Made by a program: the position numbers and the translations under genes. A stretch of DNA of 40,528 bases. Source: UBA1672 sp964351365 (GTDB lineage Bacteria; Pseudomonadota; Alphaproteobacteria; Micavibrionales; Micavibrionaceae). The first letter of the stretch is position 1; the number at the start of each line of letters is the position of its first letter. The notes beneath the pieces are model-generated. The model saw only the letters and a program-made list of their open reading frames with translations, was not told the DNA's origin and did not search any database. Below, piece by piece: positions 16,252 to 23,573 of this stretch. The stretch spans positions 1 through 40,528 of the forward strand of contig CAYGNP010000021.1 of assembly GCA_964351365.1 (NCBI GenBank), written 5' to 3'.

Positions 16252-16929
16252 ATGATTGCAACTTGGCCAGACAGCTTTGACTTCAATATCGACGACACTT
16301 GCCAGAATGTCTTCAAACCCTTTATAGAACAAGAGCTTAACGAGCTTAAATCCTACGATAACCAACGGCCGAAAGACATAACCTACATCTTCCACGAACA
16401 CGCACAGCGCGTTGCAGGCAACATGAAAAAAACCTGCCTGCATATGGGATTAGGCGACATTGTAGCAAATAATATGTACTGGGCGCTATTGCCTCACGAT
16501 ATCGGCAAGAAAAACATGCCGCTTGAGCTCTGGGACACAGAAGAAAAACCAACAGCAAATCTCAAAAAATTCCGCCGCACGCATACATTGCTCGGCGCGC
16601 AAATCGTGCAAGAATACTTTCCCCACATCACCCACCCCTTCAAAGATCTGATGATGGAGATCATGATCAAACATCACGGCCAAATGAACGGCCAGGGCCC
16701 TAATAATACACCCGCAGAAGCCATGTCAGCGCCCGTACGTCTTGCCGCCATCGTCGAGGCATACGACGGCTGGCGCATCTGGCGCCCGCATTACGGCGAC
16801 CGTGATATCTCCATCCCAGCAGTCCTTAAACGTATGCGTGAAGAAAAAGGCGCAGAAATTTTTGACATGGATTTGTTCGAAGCCTTTGCAGAAATGAAGA
16901 TGATCGAATATAAAGAACAGAAAAAATAA
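16252..16929 (+). CDS. HD-domain phosphohydrolase, HD-GYP-like with degenerate GYP
   Basis: A 225-residue protein with the metal-binding pattern of HD/HD-GYP phosphohydrolases. In order it shows EHAQRVAGNM, LLPHDIGKKNMPLELW (the HD pair), HTLLGAQIVQ, MIKHHGQMNGQGP (the His pair), and AIVEAYDGW with a downstream Asp. The layout matches HD-GYP domains, but the Gly-Tyr-Pro motif is replaced by Gly-Pro-Asn. Cyclic-di-GMP hydrolysis is therefore possible but not assured. No receiver or sensor domain is present. A TATAAG hexamer (16240-16245) lies six bases before the ATG and no Shine-Dalgarno is visible, which would fit a leaderless transcript. It is followed 19 bases later by a membrane protein gene. 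Confidence 0.78.
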   Translation: MIATWPDSFDFNIDDTCQNVFKPFIEQELNELKSYDNQRPKDITYIFHEHAQRVAGNMKKTCLHMGLGDIVANNMYWALLPHDIGKKNMPLELWDTEEKPTANLKKFRRTHTLLGAQIVQEYFPHITHPFKDLMMEIMIKHHGQMNGQGPNNTPAEAMSAPVRLAAIVEAYDGWRIWRPHYGDRDISIPAVLKRMREEKGAEIFDMDLFEAFAEMKMIEYKEQKK

Positions 16930-16948
16930 GCGTTAGGATTGGTAAAAT

Positions 16949-17656
16949 ATGAAATATATATACATTTTTTTATTCTCACTATTGAGCATAACATCAATTG
17001 CAAAAGCACAAGAAACAGCAGAGCAGATATCAAAAGAAAGTTTTCTAAAAGCATGGGAGCAAGCACAGAAAAACTATCCAACAACGGTCTTGTTTGAAAA
17101 AACAGATACCCCCGGGATCTATAATTTCGAAACAACACTCTTCCCCTATAAAGGTCGTCTGGAACTCTTAAACATTGTAATCAACGAAAAAATAAACTAT
17201 TACGGCAATTATGATATTCAAGATTTTGCCGTTGCGACTGGCGTAGCGGAAACGGCTCTGATCGATGAGAAAAAAGAGAGTTCATGCGCAAACAATTGCT
17301 CTCACAGTAAAGATATCTGGAGAAACCAGCAATTCCTCTTTTTCATACAAGATGCACAAAAATGGATGACAGAGGCCGAGTGGGAAAATTACATTGAATT
17401 ACAACCGAAACCGAAACCGAAACCGAAAAAACATAAAAACTACAAAAAATATTTATCATGGTACATAGCCCTAGGATTACTTATTTTACTTTACATATAT
17501 ATTTATATTTACAACAATAAATATCAAAAAAAATGGCATCAGAAGTATGATGCTTCTATGCAGCTCCAACAGGAAGCAATTGCCATTACTCGCGAGTCTT
17601 TAGATCTACAAAAACAACAAATTGAGCTTCTTAAGAAAATATTGGAAAAAAGATAA
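16949..17656 (+). CDS. Membrane protein with Pro-Lys linker, unknown function
   Basis: A 235-residue protein I do not recognise. A signal peptide is evident (residues 1-22, ending SIAKAQ), followed by a roughly 125-residue domain containing a CANNC pair that could form a disulfide. A PKPKPKPK linker (153-160) comes next, then a membrane helix at about 170-190 (WYIALGLLILLYIYIYIY) and a C-terminal Gln/Leu-rich coiled coil. The order predicts an exported sensor-like domain joined through the membrane to a cytoplasmic helix. Clusters of Lys occur on both sides of the membrane helix, so topology is not certain. The stop shares one base with the leuD start (TAATG), which implies translational coupling to leuD. 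Confidence 0.68.
   Translation: MKYIYIFLFSLLSITSIAKAQETAEQISKESFLKAWEQAQKNYPTTVLFEKTDTPGIYNFETTLFPYKGRLELLNIVINEKINYYGNYDIQDFAVATGVAETALIDEKKESSCANNCSHSKDIWRNQQFLFFIQDAQKWMTEAEWENYIELQPKPKPKPKKHKNYKKYLSWYIALGLLILLYIYIYIYNNKYQKKWHQKYDASMQLQQEAIAITRESLDLQKQQIELLKKILEKR
17405..17428 (+). repeat. Hexanucleotide repeat, four copies of CCGAAA
   Basis: Four perfect in-frame copies encode the Pro-Lys linker of the membrane protein at 16949. Because the unit is two codons, gain or loss of copies would change linker length without shifting the frame. Confidence 0.85.
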
Positions 17657-18261
17657 TGCAACCCTTCACAAAACTAACCGCCAAAGCCGCGCCTCTGCCG
17701 ATGATGAACGTGGATACCGATATCATTATCCCAAAGCAATTCCTGAAAACCGTGAAACGTACAGGCCTTGGCGTAAGCGCGTTTTATAATATCCGCTATA
17801 ATGATGACGGCTCGCCAAACCCGGACTTTTCTCTCAATAAGCCAGAGCATAAAGGCGCGCAAATCCTGATCACCGGAGAGAATTTCGGCTGCGGCTCCAG
17901 CCGTGAGCACGCCCCCTGGGCGATCCTCGATATGGGCTTTCGCTGCATCATCGCCCCATCCTTCGCCGATATTTTCTTCAATAACAGCTTCAAGAACGGT
18001 ATATTGCCCATCACCTTGCCGCAGACACAGATCGATCAACTCATGGACGAAGCCCAAAACAACCCCGACGCTCAAATCACGATCGATCTTGAAAACCAAA
18101 CCATTTCACGCGGTAATGCGATCAACTTTGATTTTGAAATTGATCCCTTCCGCAAGGAATGCCTGCTCGGCGGGCTTGATGATATCGGCCTGACCCTGCA
18201 AAAAGAAAACGCAATTAACACATTCGAGAAAAAGCGCAAAGACGTACAGCCCTGGATTTAA
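17656..18261 (+). CDS. leuD: 3-isopropylmalate dehydratase, small subunit
   Basis: Swivel subunit of isopropylmalate isomerase, partner of LeuC. The 201 residues carry PMMNVDTDIIIPKQFL, the active-site loop GENFGCGSSREHAPWA, and APSFADIFFNNSFKNG, all standard. The start ATG overlaps the previous stop by one base, with gga nine bases upstream. That ties leuD expression to the upstream membrane protein, an unusual partner for this gene. Confidence 0.97.
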   Translation: MQPFTKLTAKAAPLPMMNVDTDIIIPKQFLKTVKRTGLGVSAFYNIRYNDDGSPNPDFSLNKPEHKGAQILITGENFGCGSSREHAPWAILDMGFRCIIAPSFADIFFNNSFKNGILPITLPQTQIDQLMDEAQNNPDAQITIDLENQTISRGNAINFDFEIDPFRKECLLGGLDDIGLTLQKENAINTFEKKRKDVQPWI

Positions 18262-18273
18262 AGGAAACCGATA

Positions 18274-18837
18274 ATGGATCAAATCACTCAAGTGTTTCAA
18301 AATTTTTCCTGGACGAGTATCATCGCTCTGGTCTTTGTGATATTCATTGTCGGAAAAATAAAAAATATCAAAGGAACCTCACTACGCGGTACCCCCTATC
18401 CGGCACTTGAGGTCGAATGGCCAAATTCTGTAACAGGACGTATCTTGCACAATGGACGGGAAATAATGTCGTTCCCAGTCCCAGAGGATGAACAGGCTCT
18501 TTTACAAAATAATCAAACCCCACGAAAACTACTGCGGTACTACGATAAGGGCCATGAAGTCAAAATGTCCATGCTGCTGGATGATCCTCATATTTTTGAC
18601 AACAACACACTGACTTTTCAGGTGGAATGCGGAGAAAATCAGAGCACACTTAAACCTAAAGCAGAATTAGAAATTGCTATGGCTTACATTGATAACGCGG
18701 AATTAGTAAACATTGTTGAAATTGCAGAAAGAGATGTATATCTGCAAAGCCCTGGAAATTCATCTGTTACATTTTCAAACTTTCAGAACAGACTAAAACC
18801 ACATTTAAGAAAACAAAAATACAAAGATCGAGTATAA
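18274..18837 (+). CDS. Membrane-anchored protein, unknown function
   Basis: A 187-residue product without a recognised family. One hydrophobic helix at residues 13-29 (TSIIALVFVIFIVGKIK) is followed by a soluble, beta-rich region of about 150 residues rich in Asn/Glu/Leu, ending in a basic tail. With few positive charges ahead of the helix and Lys just after it, an N-out, C-in orientation is as likely as a periplasmic domain. A good ribosome-binding site (aagga, 8 bases) supports translation. It is sandwiched between leuD (12 bases away) and leuB (one base away), so it is almost certainly in the leucine transcript, and it is AT-richer than both neighbours. Confidence 0.65.
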   Translation: MDQITQVFQNFSWTSIIALVFVIFIVGKIKNIKGTSLRGTPYPALEVEWPNSVTGRILHNGREIMSFPVPEDEQALLQNNQTPRKLLRYYDKGHEVKMSMLLDDPHIFDNNTLTFQVECGENQSTLKPKAELEIAMAYIDNAELVNIVEIAERDVYLQSPGNSSVTFSNFQNRLKPHLRKQKYKDRV

Positions 18838-18838
18838 A

Positions 18839-19927
18839 ATGACCTCCTACACCCTTCAAATTCTGCCCGGCGATGGTATTGGCCCCGAAATCATGGAACA
18901 GGCCGAGAAAATCATCGACTGGATCAACAAAAACGCAAGCATAACAATAAACACCCGCCGCGACCTACTGGGTGGCCAGGCATACGACGCGTACGGCGCG
19001 CCTTTGGCCGATAAAACCCTTGATGACTGCCGCAAGGCAGATGCCATTCTCATGGGCTCCGTTGGCGGGCCAAAATGGGACAATGTCGAATACAGCAAAC
19101 GCCCCGAAGCGGGATTGCTCAAACTGCGCAAAGAGCTGGACCTGTTCGCAAATCTTCGCCCCGCCATCGTCTTTGACGCATTAATCGATGCCTCAACCCT
19201 CAAGCCTGAAATCGTGCGCGGCCTTGATATCCTGATCGTGCGCGAGCTAACCAGCGGCGTCTATTTCGGCGAGCCGCGCGGCATCGAAGACCTCGGCAAC
19301 GGCCAAAAACGCGGCTTTAACACACAAAGCTACACCACAGCAGAAATCGAGCGCGTAAGCAAAGTCGCCTTCGAAATGGCCCGCAAGCGCAGCAACAAAG
19401 TCCATTCCTGCGAAAAAGCCAACGTCATGGAAAGCGGCAAACTCTGGCGCGAAGTCATCACAAACCTGCATGCAAAGCACTACAGCGATGTCGAGCTTCA
19501 CCACATGTACGCCGATAACTGCGCCATGCAGCTCCTGCGTAATCCATCGCAATTCGACGTCATCGTCACCGATAATTTGTTCGGCGATATTCTCTCCGAT
19601 GAAGCCGCCATGCTCACCGGCTCGCTCGGCATGCTGCCCTCCGCGTCCCTTGGCGCGCCGGGATCACCGGGACTTTATGAACCCGTACACGGCTCCGCGC
19701 CCGATATCGCAGGGCAAGGCAAAGCCAACCCACTCGCAACCATCCTGAGCCTGGCCATGTGCCTGCGCTACAGCTTCGATCAGGGCGCGCTGGCCGATAA
19801 AATCGAAAACGCCGTCAAAACCGTGCTCAATAATGGCACAAGAACCCCCGACATTATGGCCCCCGGCTGCACAGAAATCTCGACATCGCAAATGGGAGAT
19901 GCTTTAATAGCAGCACTGAAGACATAA
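18839..19927 (+). CDS. leuB: 3-isopropylmalate dehydrogenase
   Basis: NAD-dependent oxidative decarboxylation step of leucine biosynthesis. The 362 residues show LPGDGIGPEIM, SVGGPKWD, IVRELTSGVYFGEPRG with the catalytic Tyr region, the metal-binding DNLFGDILSDEAAMLTGSLG, and EPVHGSAPDIAGQGKANP for NAD binding. The ATG lies one base beyond the stop of the small membrane gene, without a distinct Shine-Dalgarno, so coupling is likely. leuA is not in the window. Confidence 0.97.
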   Translation: MTSYTLQILPGDGIGPEIMEQAEKIIDWINKNASITINTRRDLLGGQAYDAYGAPLADKTLDDCRKADAILMGSVGGPKWDNVEYSKRPEAGLLKLRKELDLFANLRPAIVFDALIDASTLKPEIVRGLDILIVRELTSGVYFGEPRGIEDLGNGQKRGFNTQSYTTAEIERVSKVAFEMARKRSNKVHSCEKANVMESGKLWREVITNLHAKHYSDVELHHMYADNCAMQLLRNPSQFDVIVTDNLFGDILSDEAAMLTGSLGMLPSASLGAPGSPGLYEPVHGSAPDIAGQGKANPLATILSLAMCLRYSFDQGALADKIENAVKTVLNNGTRTPDIMAPGCTEISTSQMGDALIAALKT

Positions 19928-19942
19928 CAAAGGCCTATTAAC

Positions 19943-20431
19943 ATGATTGCAAGCTTGATTATCCTCCTTCACCTCTCTGGCGTAATCACCCTCAGCAGTG
20001 CTATAACCTCACTCTATGTAACGGGCGCCCTCCTCCTCATTGCAGAAATCGGCGTCGTGTCCTTTGGACTGCTTGCCCTAAACGGAACGCTGGCAATTTA
20101 TGCTGCATATACGTTGCAGGCAGGCACAGATTTAATCTTCGGCATTCCCATTGGCTGGCCTGTGCTTTTTGGCATCGCCTTCGTCGAAGTTCTCATGATT
20201 GTTGCAATAATACTGGTTCATACCTGGCTGCGCAACCGCCCCACAAGCACCGGCAAGGAGGCCATGATCGGCGAAAAAGCCACGATCCTTGAATGGTCAG
20301 GCACAGCCGGAAAAGTCCGATTCGAAGGAGAAATCTGGCAGGCCCAAAGTGAAAAAACCATGGACCTTGCGCCCAACGATTCGGTTAAAATTCAATCCGT
20401 CGGCAAAATTTATTTAACCGTTACCGCTTAA
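19943..20431 (+). CDS. NfeD-family membrane protein
   Basis: A 162-residue protein with three or four membrane helices (about 1-20, 27-45, 45-60 and 65-95) and a soluble C-terminal OB-fold-like domain from about residue 105 (GEKATILEWSGTAGKVRFEG) to the end. This is the short NfeD form without the serine-protease domain. Such proteins are typically encoded next to slipins/stomatins, as here, and are thought to act with them in membrane microdomain organisation or quality control. The slipin gene follows after 27 bases. Confidence 0.85.
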   Translation: MIASLIILLHLSGVITLSSAITSLYVTGALLLIAEIGVVSFGLLALNGTLAIYAAYTLQAGTDLIFGIPIGWPVLFGIAFVEVLMIVAIILVHTWLRNRPTSTGKEAMIGEKATILEWSGTAGKVRFEGEIWQAQSEKTMDLAPNDSVKIQSVGKIYLTVTA

Positions 20432-20458
20432 CAATTTATACAAAATAAGGAGATATTT

Positions 20459-21217
20459 ATGACATTTTTCGTACCCTTTCTGGTGGTTCTAGGAATTATC
20501 CTGTTCTCATCCGTCCGCATCATCCAGGAATATGAACGCGGCGTTATCTACACCCTTGGCCGCTACACCAGCAACCGCGGCCCGGGAGTGCAAATCATTG
20601 TCCCCGGCTTTCAGCGTGTCCTGATTGTCGACATGCGTATCCGCACCGTTGACGTCCCCTCTCAGGATGTGATCTCCAAGGACAACGTCTCGGTCAAGGT
20701 CAACGCCGTGCTCTATTACCGCATCGTTGATCCGGGCCTGGCCGTGAACAAAGTTGAAGACTTTATACAGGCCACAAGCCAGCTCGCGCAAACAACGCTG
20801 CGCTCGGTTCTCGGGAAACACGAAATGGATGAAATGCTCTCCAAACGTGACGAGCTGAATATGTCCATTCAGGAAATCCTCGATCATCAAACCGAGGGCT
20901 GGGGTATAAAGGTCACGAATGTTGAAATCAAGAACGTCGACATCGACCCCACAATGGTGCGCGCCATCGCCAAACAGGCCGAGGCCGAACGGGAACGCCG
21001 CGCCAAGATCATCAACGCCGAAGGCGAGCTTCAAGCCGCGCAGAAATTGGACGAAGCCGCCGCCATCCTCGCGCAGCGCCCCGAAACCATGCAGCTGCGC
21101 TACCTGGGGACAATGGCCGAATTTACAAACGCCAAGGGCAACACAATTGTTCTGCCCATCCCTCTCGATATGATGAGCGGCCTGAAATCCCTATCGCAGG
21201 CCATTACCAAGAAATAA
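20459..21217 (+). CDS. Slipin / stomatin-like SPFH protein
   Basis: A 252-residue SPFH-domain membrane scaffold. An N-terminal hydrophobic hairpin (TFFVPFLVVLGIILFSSV) is followed by the stomatin core: EYERGVIYTLGRYTSNRGPG, VDMRIRTVDVPSQDVISKDN, VKVNAVLYYRIVDP and TTLRSVLGKHEMDEMLSKRD. A charged helical stretch (AIAKQAEAERERRAKIINAE) and the conserved PIPLDMM near the C-terminus complete the family pattern. aaggag upstream is a strong ribosome-binding site. It forms an operon with the NfeD gene and is followed by a tandem palindromic repeat rather than a T-tailed terminator of its own. Confidence 0.93.
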   Translation: MTFFVPFLVVLGIILFSSVRIIQEYERGVIYTLGRYTSNRGPGVQIIVPGFQRVLIVDMRIRTVDVPSQDVISKDNVSVKVNAVLYYRIVDPGLAVNKVEDFIQATSQLAQTTLRSVLGKHEMDEMLSKRDELNMSIQEILDHQTEGWGIKVTNVEIKNVDIDPTMVRAIAKQAEAERERRAKIINAEGELQAAQKLDEAAAILAQRPETMQLRYLGTMAEFTNAKGNTIVLPIPLDMMSGLKSLSQAITKK

Positions 21218-21242
21218 AGCGGAGAGAAGCGAGGATCAACTC

Positions 21243-21443
21243 TGTCATTTTGAACCCCTCTGTCATTCTGAGCGCGCGCGAAGAATCCATGAGATCCTTC
21301 AGCCCTAGAGGGCTTCAGGATGACAGTAAAGGTAAGATGTCATTCTGCCCCCCTCCTGTCATTCTGAGCGCATGCGAAGAATCCATGAGGTCCTTCAGCC
21401 TTTGAGGGCCTCAGGATGACAGTAAAGACAGGATGTCATTCTA
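21243..21443. repeat. Tandem 96-bp repeat built from a palindromic intergenic element
   Basis: Two complete palindromic elements (21261-21325 and 21357-21421, 65 bp each) lie in direct orientation at a 96-bp period. Each is bounded by TGTCATTCTGA and TCAGGATGACA, which pair with one T-G wobble. Inside each are one or two smaller hairpins, the clearest being GCCCT-AG-AGGGC in copy 1 and GCCTT-TG-AGGGC in copy 2. Extra half-sites starting TGTCATT occur at 21243, 21338 and 21434 with the same period. The element looks like the dispersed palindromic repeats found between genes in many bacteria. It fills most of the 299-base spacer between the slipin and pilin genes. Confidence 0.85.
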
Positions 21444-21466
21444 TCCACATTCATCCGGACAACAAA

Positions 21467-21494
21467 AAAAGAGCCTGAAATATCAGGCTCTTTT
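21467..21494. terminator. Bidirectional intrinsic terminator between slipin and pilin
   Basis: The perfect 12-bp inverted repeat AAAAGAGCCTGA (21467-21478) and TCAGGCTCTTTT (21483-21494) has a four-base loop. Read on the minus strand it runs into seven T residues, making a strong terminator for the pilin gene. On the plus strand four T residues follow, giving weaker termination for the nfeD-slipin unit. Confidence 0.85.
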
Positions 21495-21516
21495 CTATTA
21501 TCAAAGAATTAAATTA

Positions 21517-22254
21517 TTATCCCTGAATACGTACAGCAAACGCACAAGTGTTTCCTGTGTTATTTTCTGTGTAACCTGCGACAATAGGAGGGTTGGCAGC
21601 AGGATTTGCAGCAACGCCACAAGCTGCGGTACCAATACCACCAGCAGAACCGGCAGATGGGTTCCCATCGTCAATCTTGCGATCCATACGCGCCGCTTGA
21701 AGAGGAGTCATGCCAGGGGCTCCGAGCGTACCGTTAGAAATAGCAATATATGTTCCAGGGGCAGCGTTAGCTAAAATACCTAGTGCAGCAGCATTACCAG
21801 CAACAGTTCCGGGGACGAACACATTTCCACTGCCAAGATCAGCATCCAGAAAACCGGCACCATTTACACCACCAATCAAGTCAGCAGCCTGAAGCTGCGG
21901 GAAAAAGGCGACCGCTTCCGCATTAGGCGCTACAATTGGCGTAGTTTCCAAACTGCCATTATTAGCAGTAGCGACGGCAGCACCAATGGCACAAATACCT
22001 GCACAGTTAGTCAAGCGATTTGCCGAATCCCCCATATCACCGGGCAATGCATCAAATATGTCGCGGAATGTTGACGTTGCCGCTTCAGTTGATCGAACTT
22101 GTGCAATCGTGGAATTAACACGTGCGTTTTCGATCATTTCCTGACCTTTAAGAATACCACCAATCAAAAGACCGATGATGACCATAACAACAGCAAGTTC
22201 AACGAGCGTAAAGCCCTTTTCCCCTGCTGTAGAGTTTTGAATATATGTTTTCAT
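21517..22254 (-). CDS. Type IV prepilin (pilin-like)
   Basis: A 245-residue prepilin with a short leader (MKTYIQNSTAGEKG). Cleavage is predicted after Gly14, giving mature Phe1 and the essential Glu5 in FTLVELAVVMVIIGLLIGG. The hydrophobic helix continues into ENARVNSTIAQVRSTEAA, typical of type IVa-like pilins. The C-terminal domain is Gly/Ala/Asn-rich and contains several cysteines, including CAFAVRIQG at the end, which could close a disulfide loop. taggag eight bases before the ATG is a strong ribosome-binding site, and a strong terminator follows. These features fit a highly expressed, probably major, pilin. The processing enzyme and assembly machine are encoded upstream on the same strand. 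Confidence 0.92.
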   Translation of the reverse strand: MKTYIQNSTAGEKGFTLVELAVVMVIIGLLIGGILKGQEMIENARVNSTIAQVRSTEAATSTFRDIFDALPGDMGDSANRLTNCAGICAIGAAVATANNGSLETTPIVAPNAEAVAFFPQLQAADLIGGVNGAGFLDADLGSGNVFVPGTVAGNAAALGILANAAPGTYIAISNGTLGAPGMTPLQAARMDRKIDDGNPSAGSAGGIGTAACGVAANPAANPPIVAGYTENNTGNTCAFAVRIQG

Positions 22255-22305
22255 AGTTTCTCCTACAGAAATATAATGTTGTTAAGTTGAGAATATTAAA
22301 AATGC

Positions 22306-22332
22306 GTACTAGACAGTACAGAGCGAATCATA
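22306..22332 (-). promoter_or_regulatory. Possible pilin promoter with inverted repeat at the start point
   Basis: On the minus strand TATGAT (22327-22332) is a candidate -10 for the pilin gene. The inverted repeat GTACT-agac-AGTAC (22306-22319) lies at the expected start point. No convincing -35 is seen, so an activator would probably be needed. The repeat could be an operator or a 5' RNA stem. Confidence 0.25.
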
Positions 22333-22480
22333 CACGTCTTTTCGAATTTCTAAAAGTCCCGATATGAAAATAATGCGTGAATTTATTTAAAAAACCTTTA
22401 TTTTTCAGAGCATTTAAATCATTTCGTTAAACTGACTAGTCACAAAAACAAAATGAGCGATTTGCCGAATCTGTTAAGGT

Positions 22481-23536
22481 TTACTTAATAATATTCTTAC
22501 GGTAACTACTGGGGCTCTGCCCCACAAAGTCCTTAAACGCCCGATTAAAAGATGGCAAGGAGTTAAAACCAACCTCCTGCGCAATAATCTTCATATTCTC
22601 CTTCGTATCGAGCAAAAGCACCTTGGAATCCTCCACGCGCCGCTCATTCAGGAGCTGCGGCAAGGATGTTTTGAAATAAACACTGATGATACGGGAGACC
22701 GCAGCCTCCGAAATCCCCAGCTCCTTCGCCAAATCTGAACGTGAATAGGTCGGCTCATGGTAAACCTTATCCAGATCAAGCAGCTTTTTAATCCTCTCCG
22801 CTATATCCTTATCTTCAGAAACAACAGCATCCGACATCTGCCTTTTATAGGATACTGAAAGCGCATTAGGATAAATACGGAACAAACTGGTCGACACCAG
22901 ATACATAAACGCAAGCCCCAGAACAGTACGAACCATAATAATGTTCCCGGAAAAAGGATCCAGGGCAATAACCCCAAGCAAACCGACATTCAGAATAATC
23001 AATGTGATAATAAGCCAATAACGCTCCTTACCAGCCTTTTGGCTTAAGATATCAGAAAATATTGTCCTGTATGACCAGATCATAAGTAAACTGGCAGCCC
23101 CCGCAACAACCCCCATAATATTCAAAAGCGCATAAAAATCATCACATAAGATATTTTTCTTGCACCCCTGCCCCATATACTGAACCAGAATTAGACTTAT
23201 GAACAAAGCAAAAGGTACAACCAATAATATAAGCCAATTAGAAAACGGCGGTAATTTTGTAATTTGTGCCATCTGTATTATAAGTAGCGCGCTCAAAGGC
23301 GTACCAATCGACCACAATCCCCAGCTAATAACATCATAATAGGGGCTTAACTCATATAAATACCCACGCGCCAAATCCGAGAAAAAGGCACATCCAAGGA
23401 CGAAAAAATAAAGCAGCGGGATAACAATACGTAAAAAATGAACAGATTGAAAACTGACGTGAACCAAAATATAGACACACTGCGCGACCCCGATAAGGGA
23501 TAAGACTTCCAAAAATGTGAACCGAAGTGTATCCAT
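22481..23536 (-). CDS. AraC-family regulator with N-terminal membrane domain
   Basis: A 351-residue protein with six or seven hydrophobic helices in the first 220 residues, followed by an AraC-type DNA-binding domain from about 250 to the end. The first helix-turn-helix is seen in SRSDLAKELGISEAAVSRII. The second, with the family's characteristic ending, is in IAQEVGFNSLPSFNRAFKDF and GQSPSSYRKN. The regulator should therefore bind DNA from the membrane and could respond to an envelope or extracellular signal. It is upstream of the pilin gene on the same strand, so pilin or pilus control is a reasonable inference. The start ATG has a very close agga, so it may be weakly translated. Confidence 0.88.
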   Translation of the reverse strand: MDTLRFTFLEVLSLIGVAQCVYILVHVSFQSVHFLRIVIPLLYFFVLGCAFFSDLARGYLYELSPYYDVISWGLWSIGTPLSALLIIQMAQITKLPPFSNWLILLVVPFALFISLILVQYMGQGCKKNILCDDFYALLNIMGVVAGAASLLMIWSYRTIFSDILSQKAGKERYWLIITLIILNVGLLGVIALDPFSGNIIMVRTVLGLAFMYLVSTSLFRIYPNALSVSYKRQMSDAVVSEDKDIAERIKKLLDLDKVYHEPTYSRSDLAKELGISEAAVSRIISVYFKTSLPQLLNERRVEDSKVLLLDTKENMKIIAQEVGFNSLPSFNRAFKDFVGQSPSSYRKNIIK

Positions 23537-23573
23537 GTCCTAATTATCAATTGATTAGACGCATGTGCAAGGC

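Noticed and set aside
21243..21443. CRISPR-like array
   Set aside because: Only two full units at 96 bp with internally palindromic 65-bp cores and near-identical spacers; there are no cas genes.
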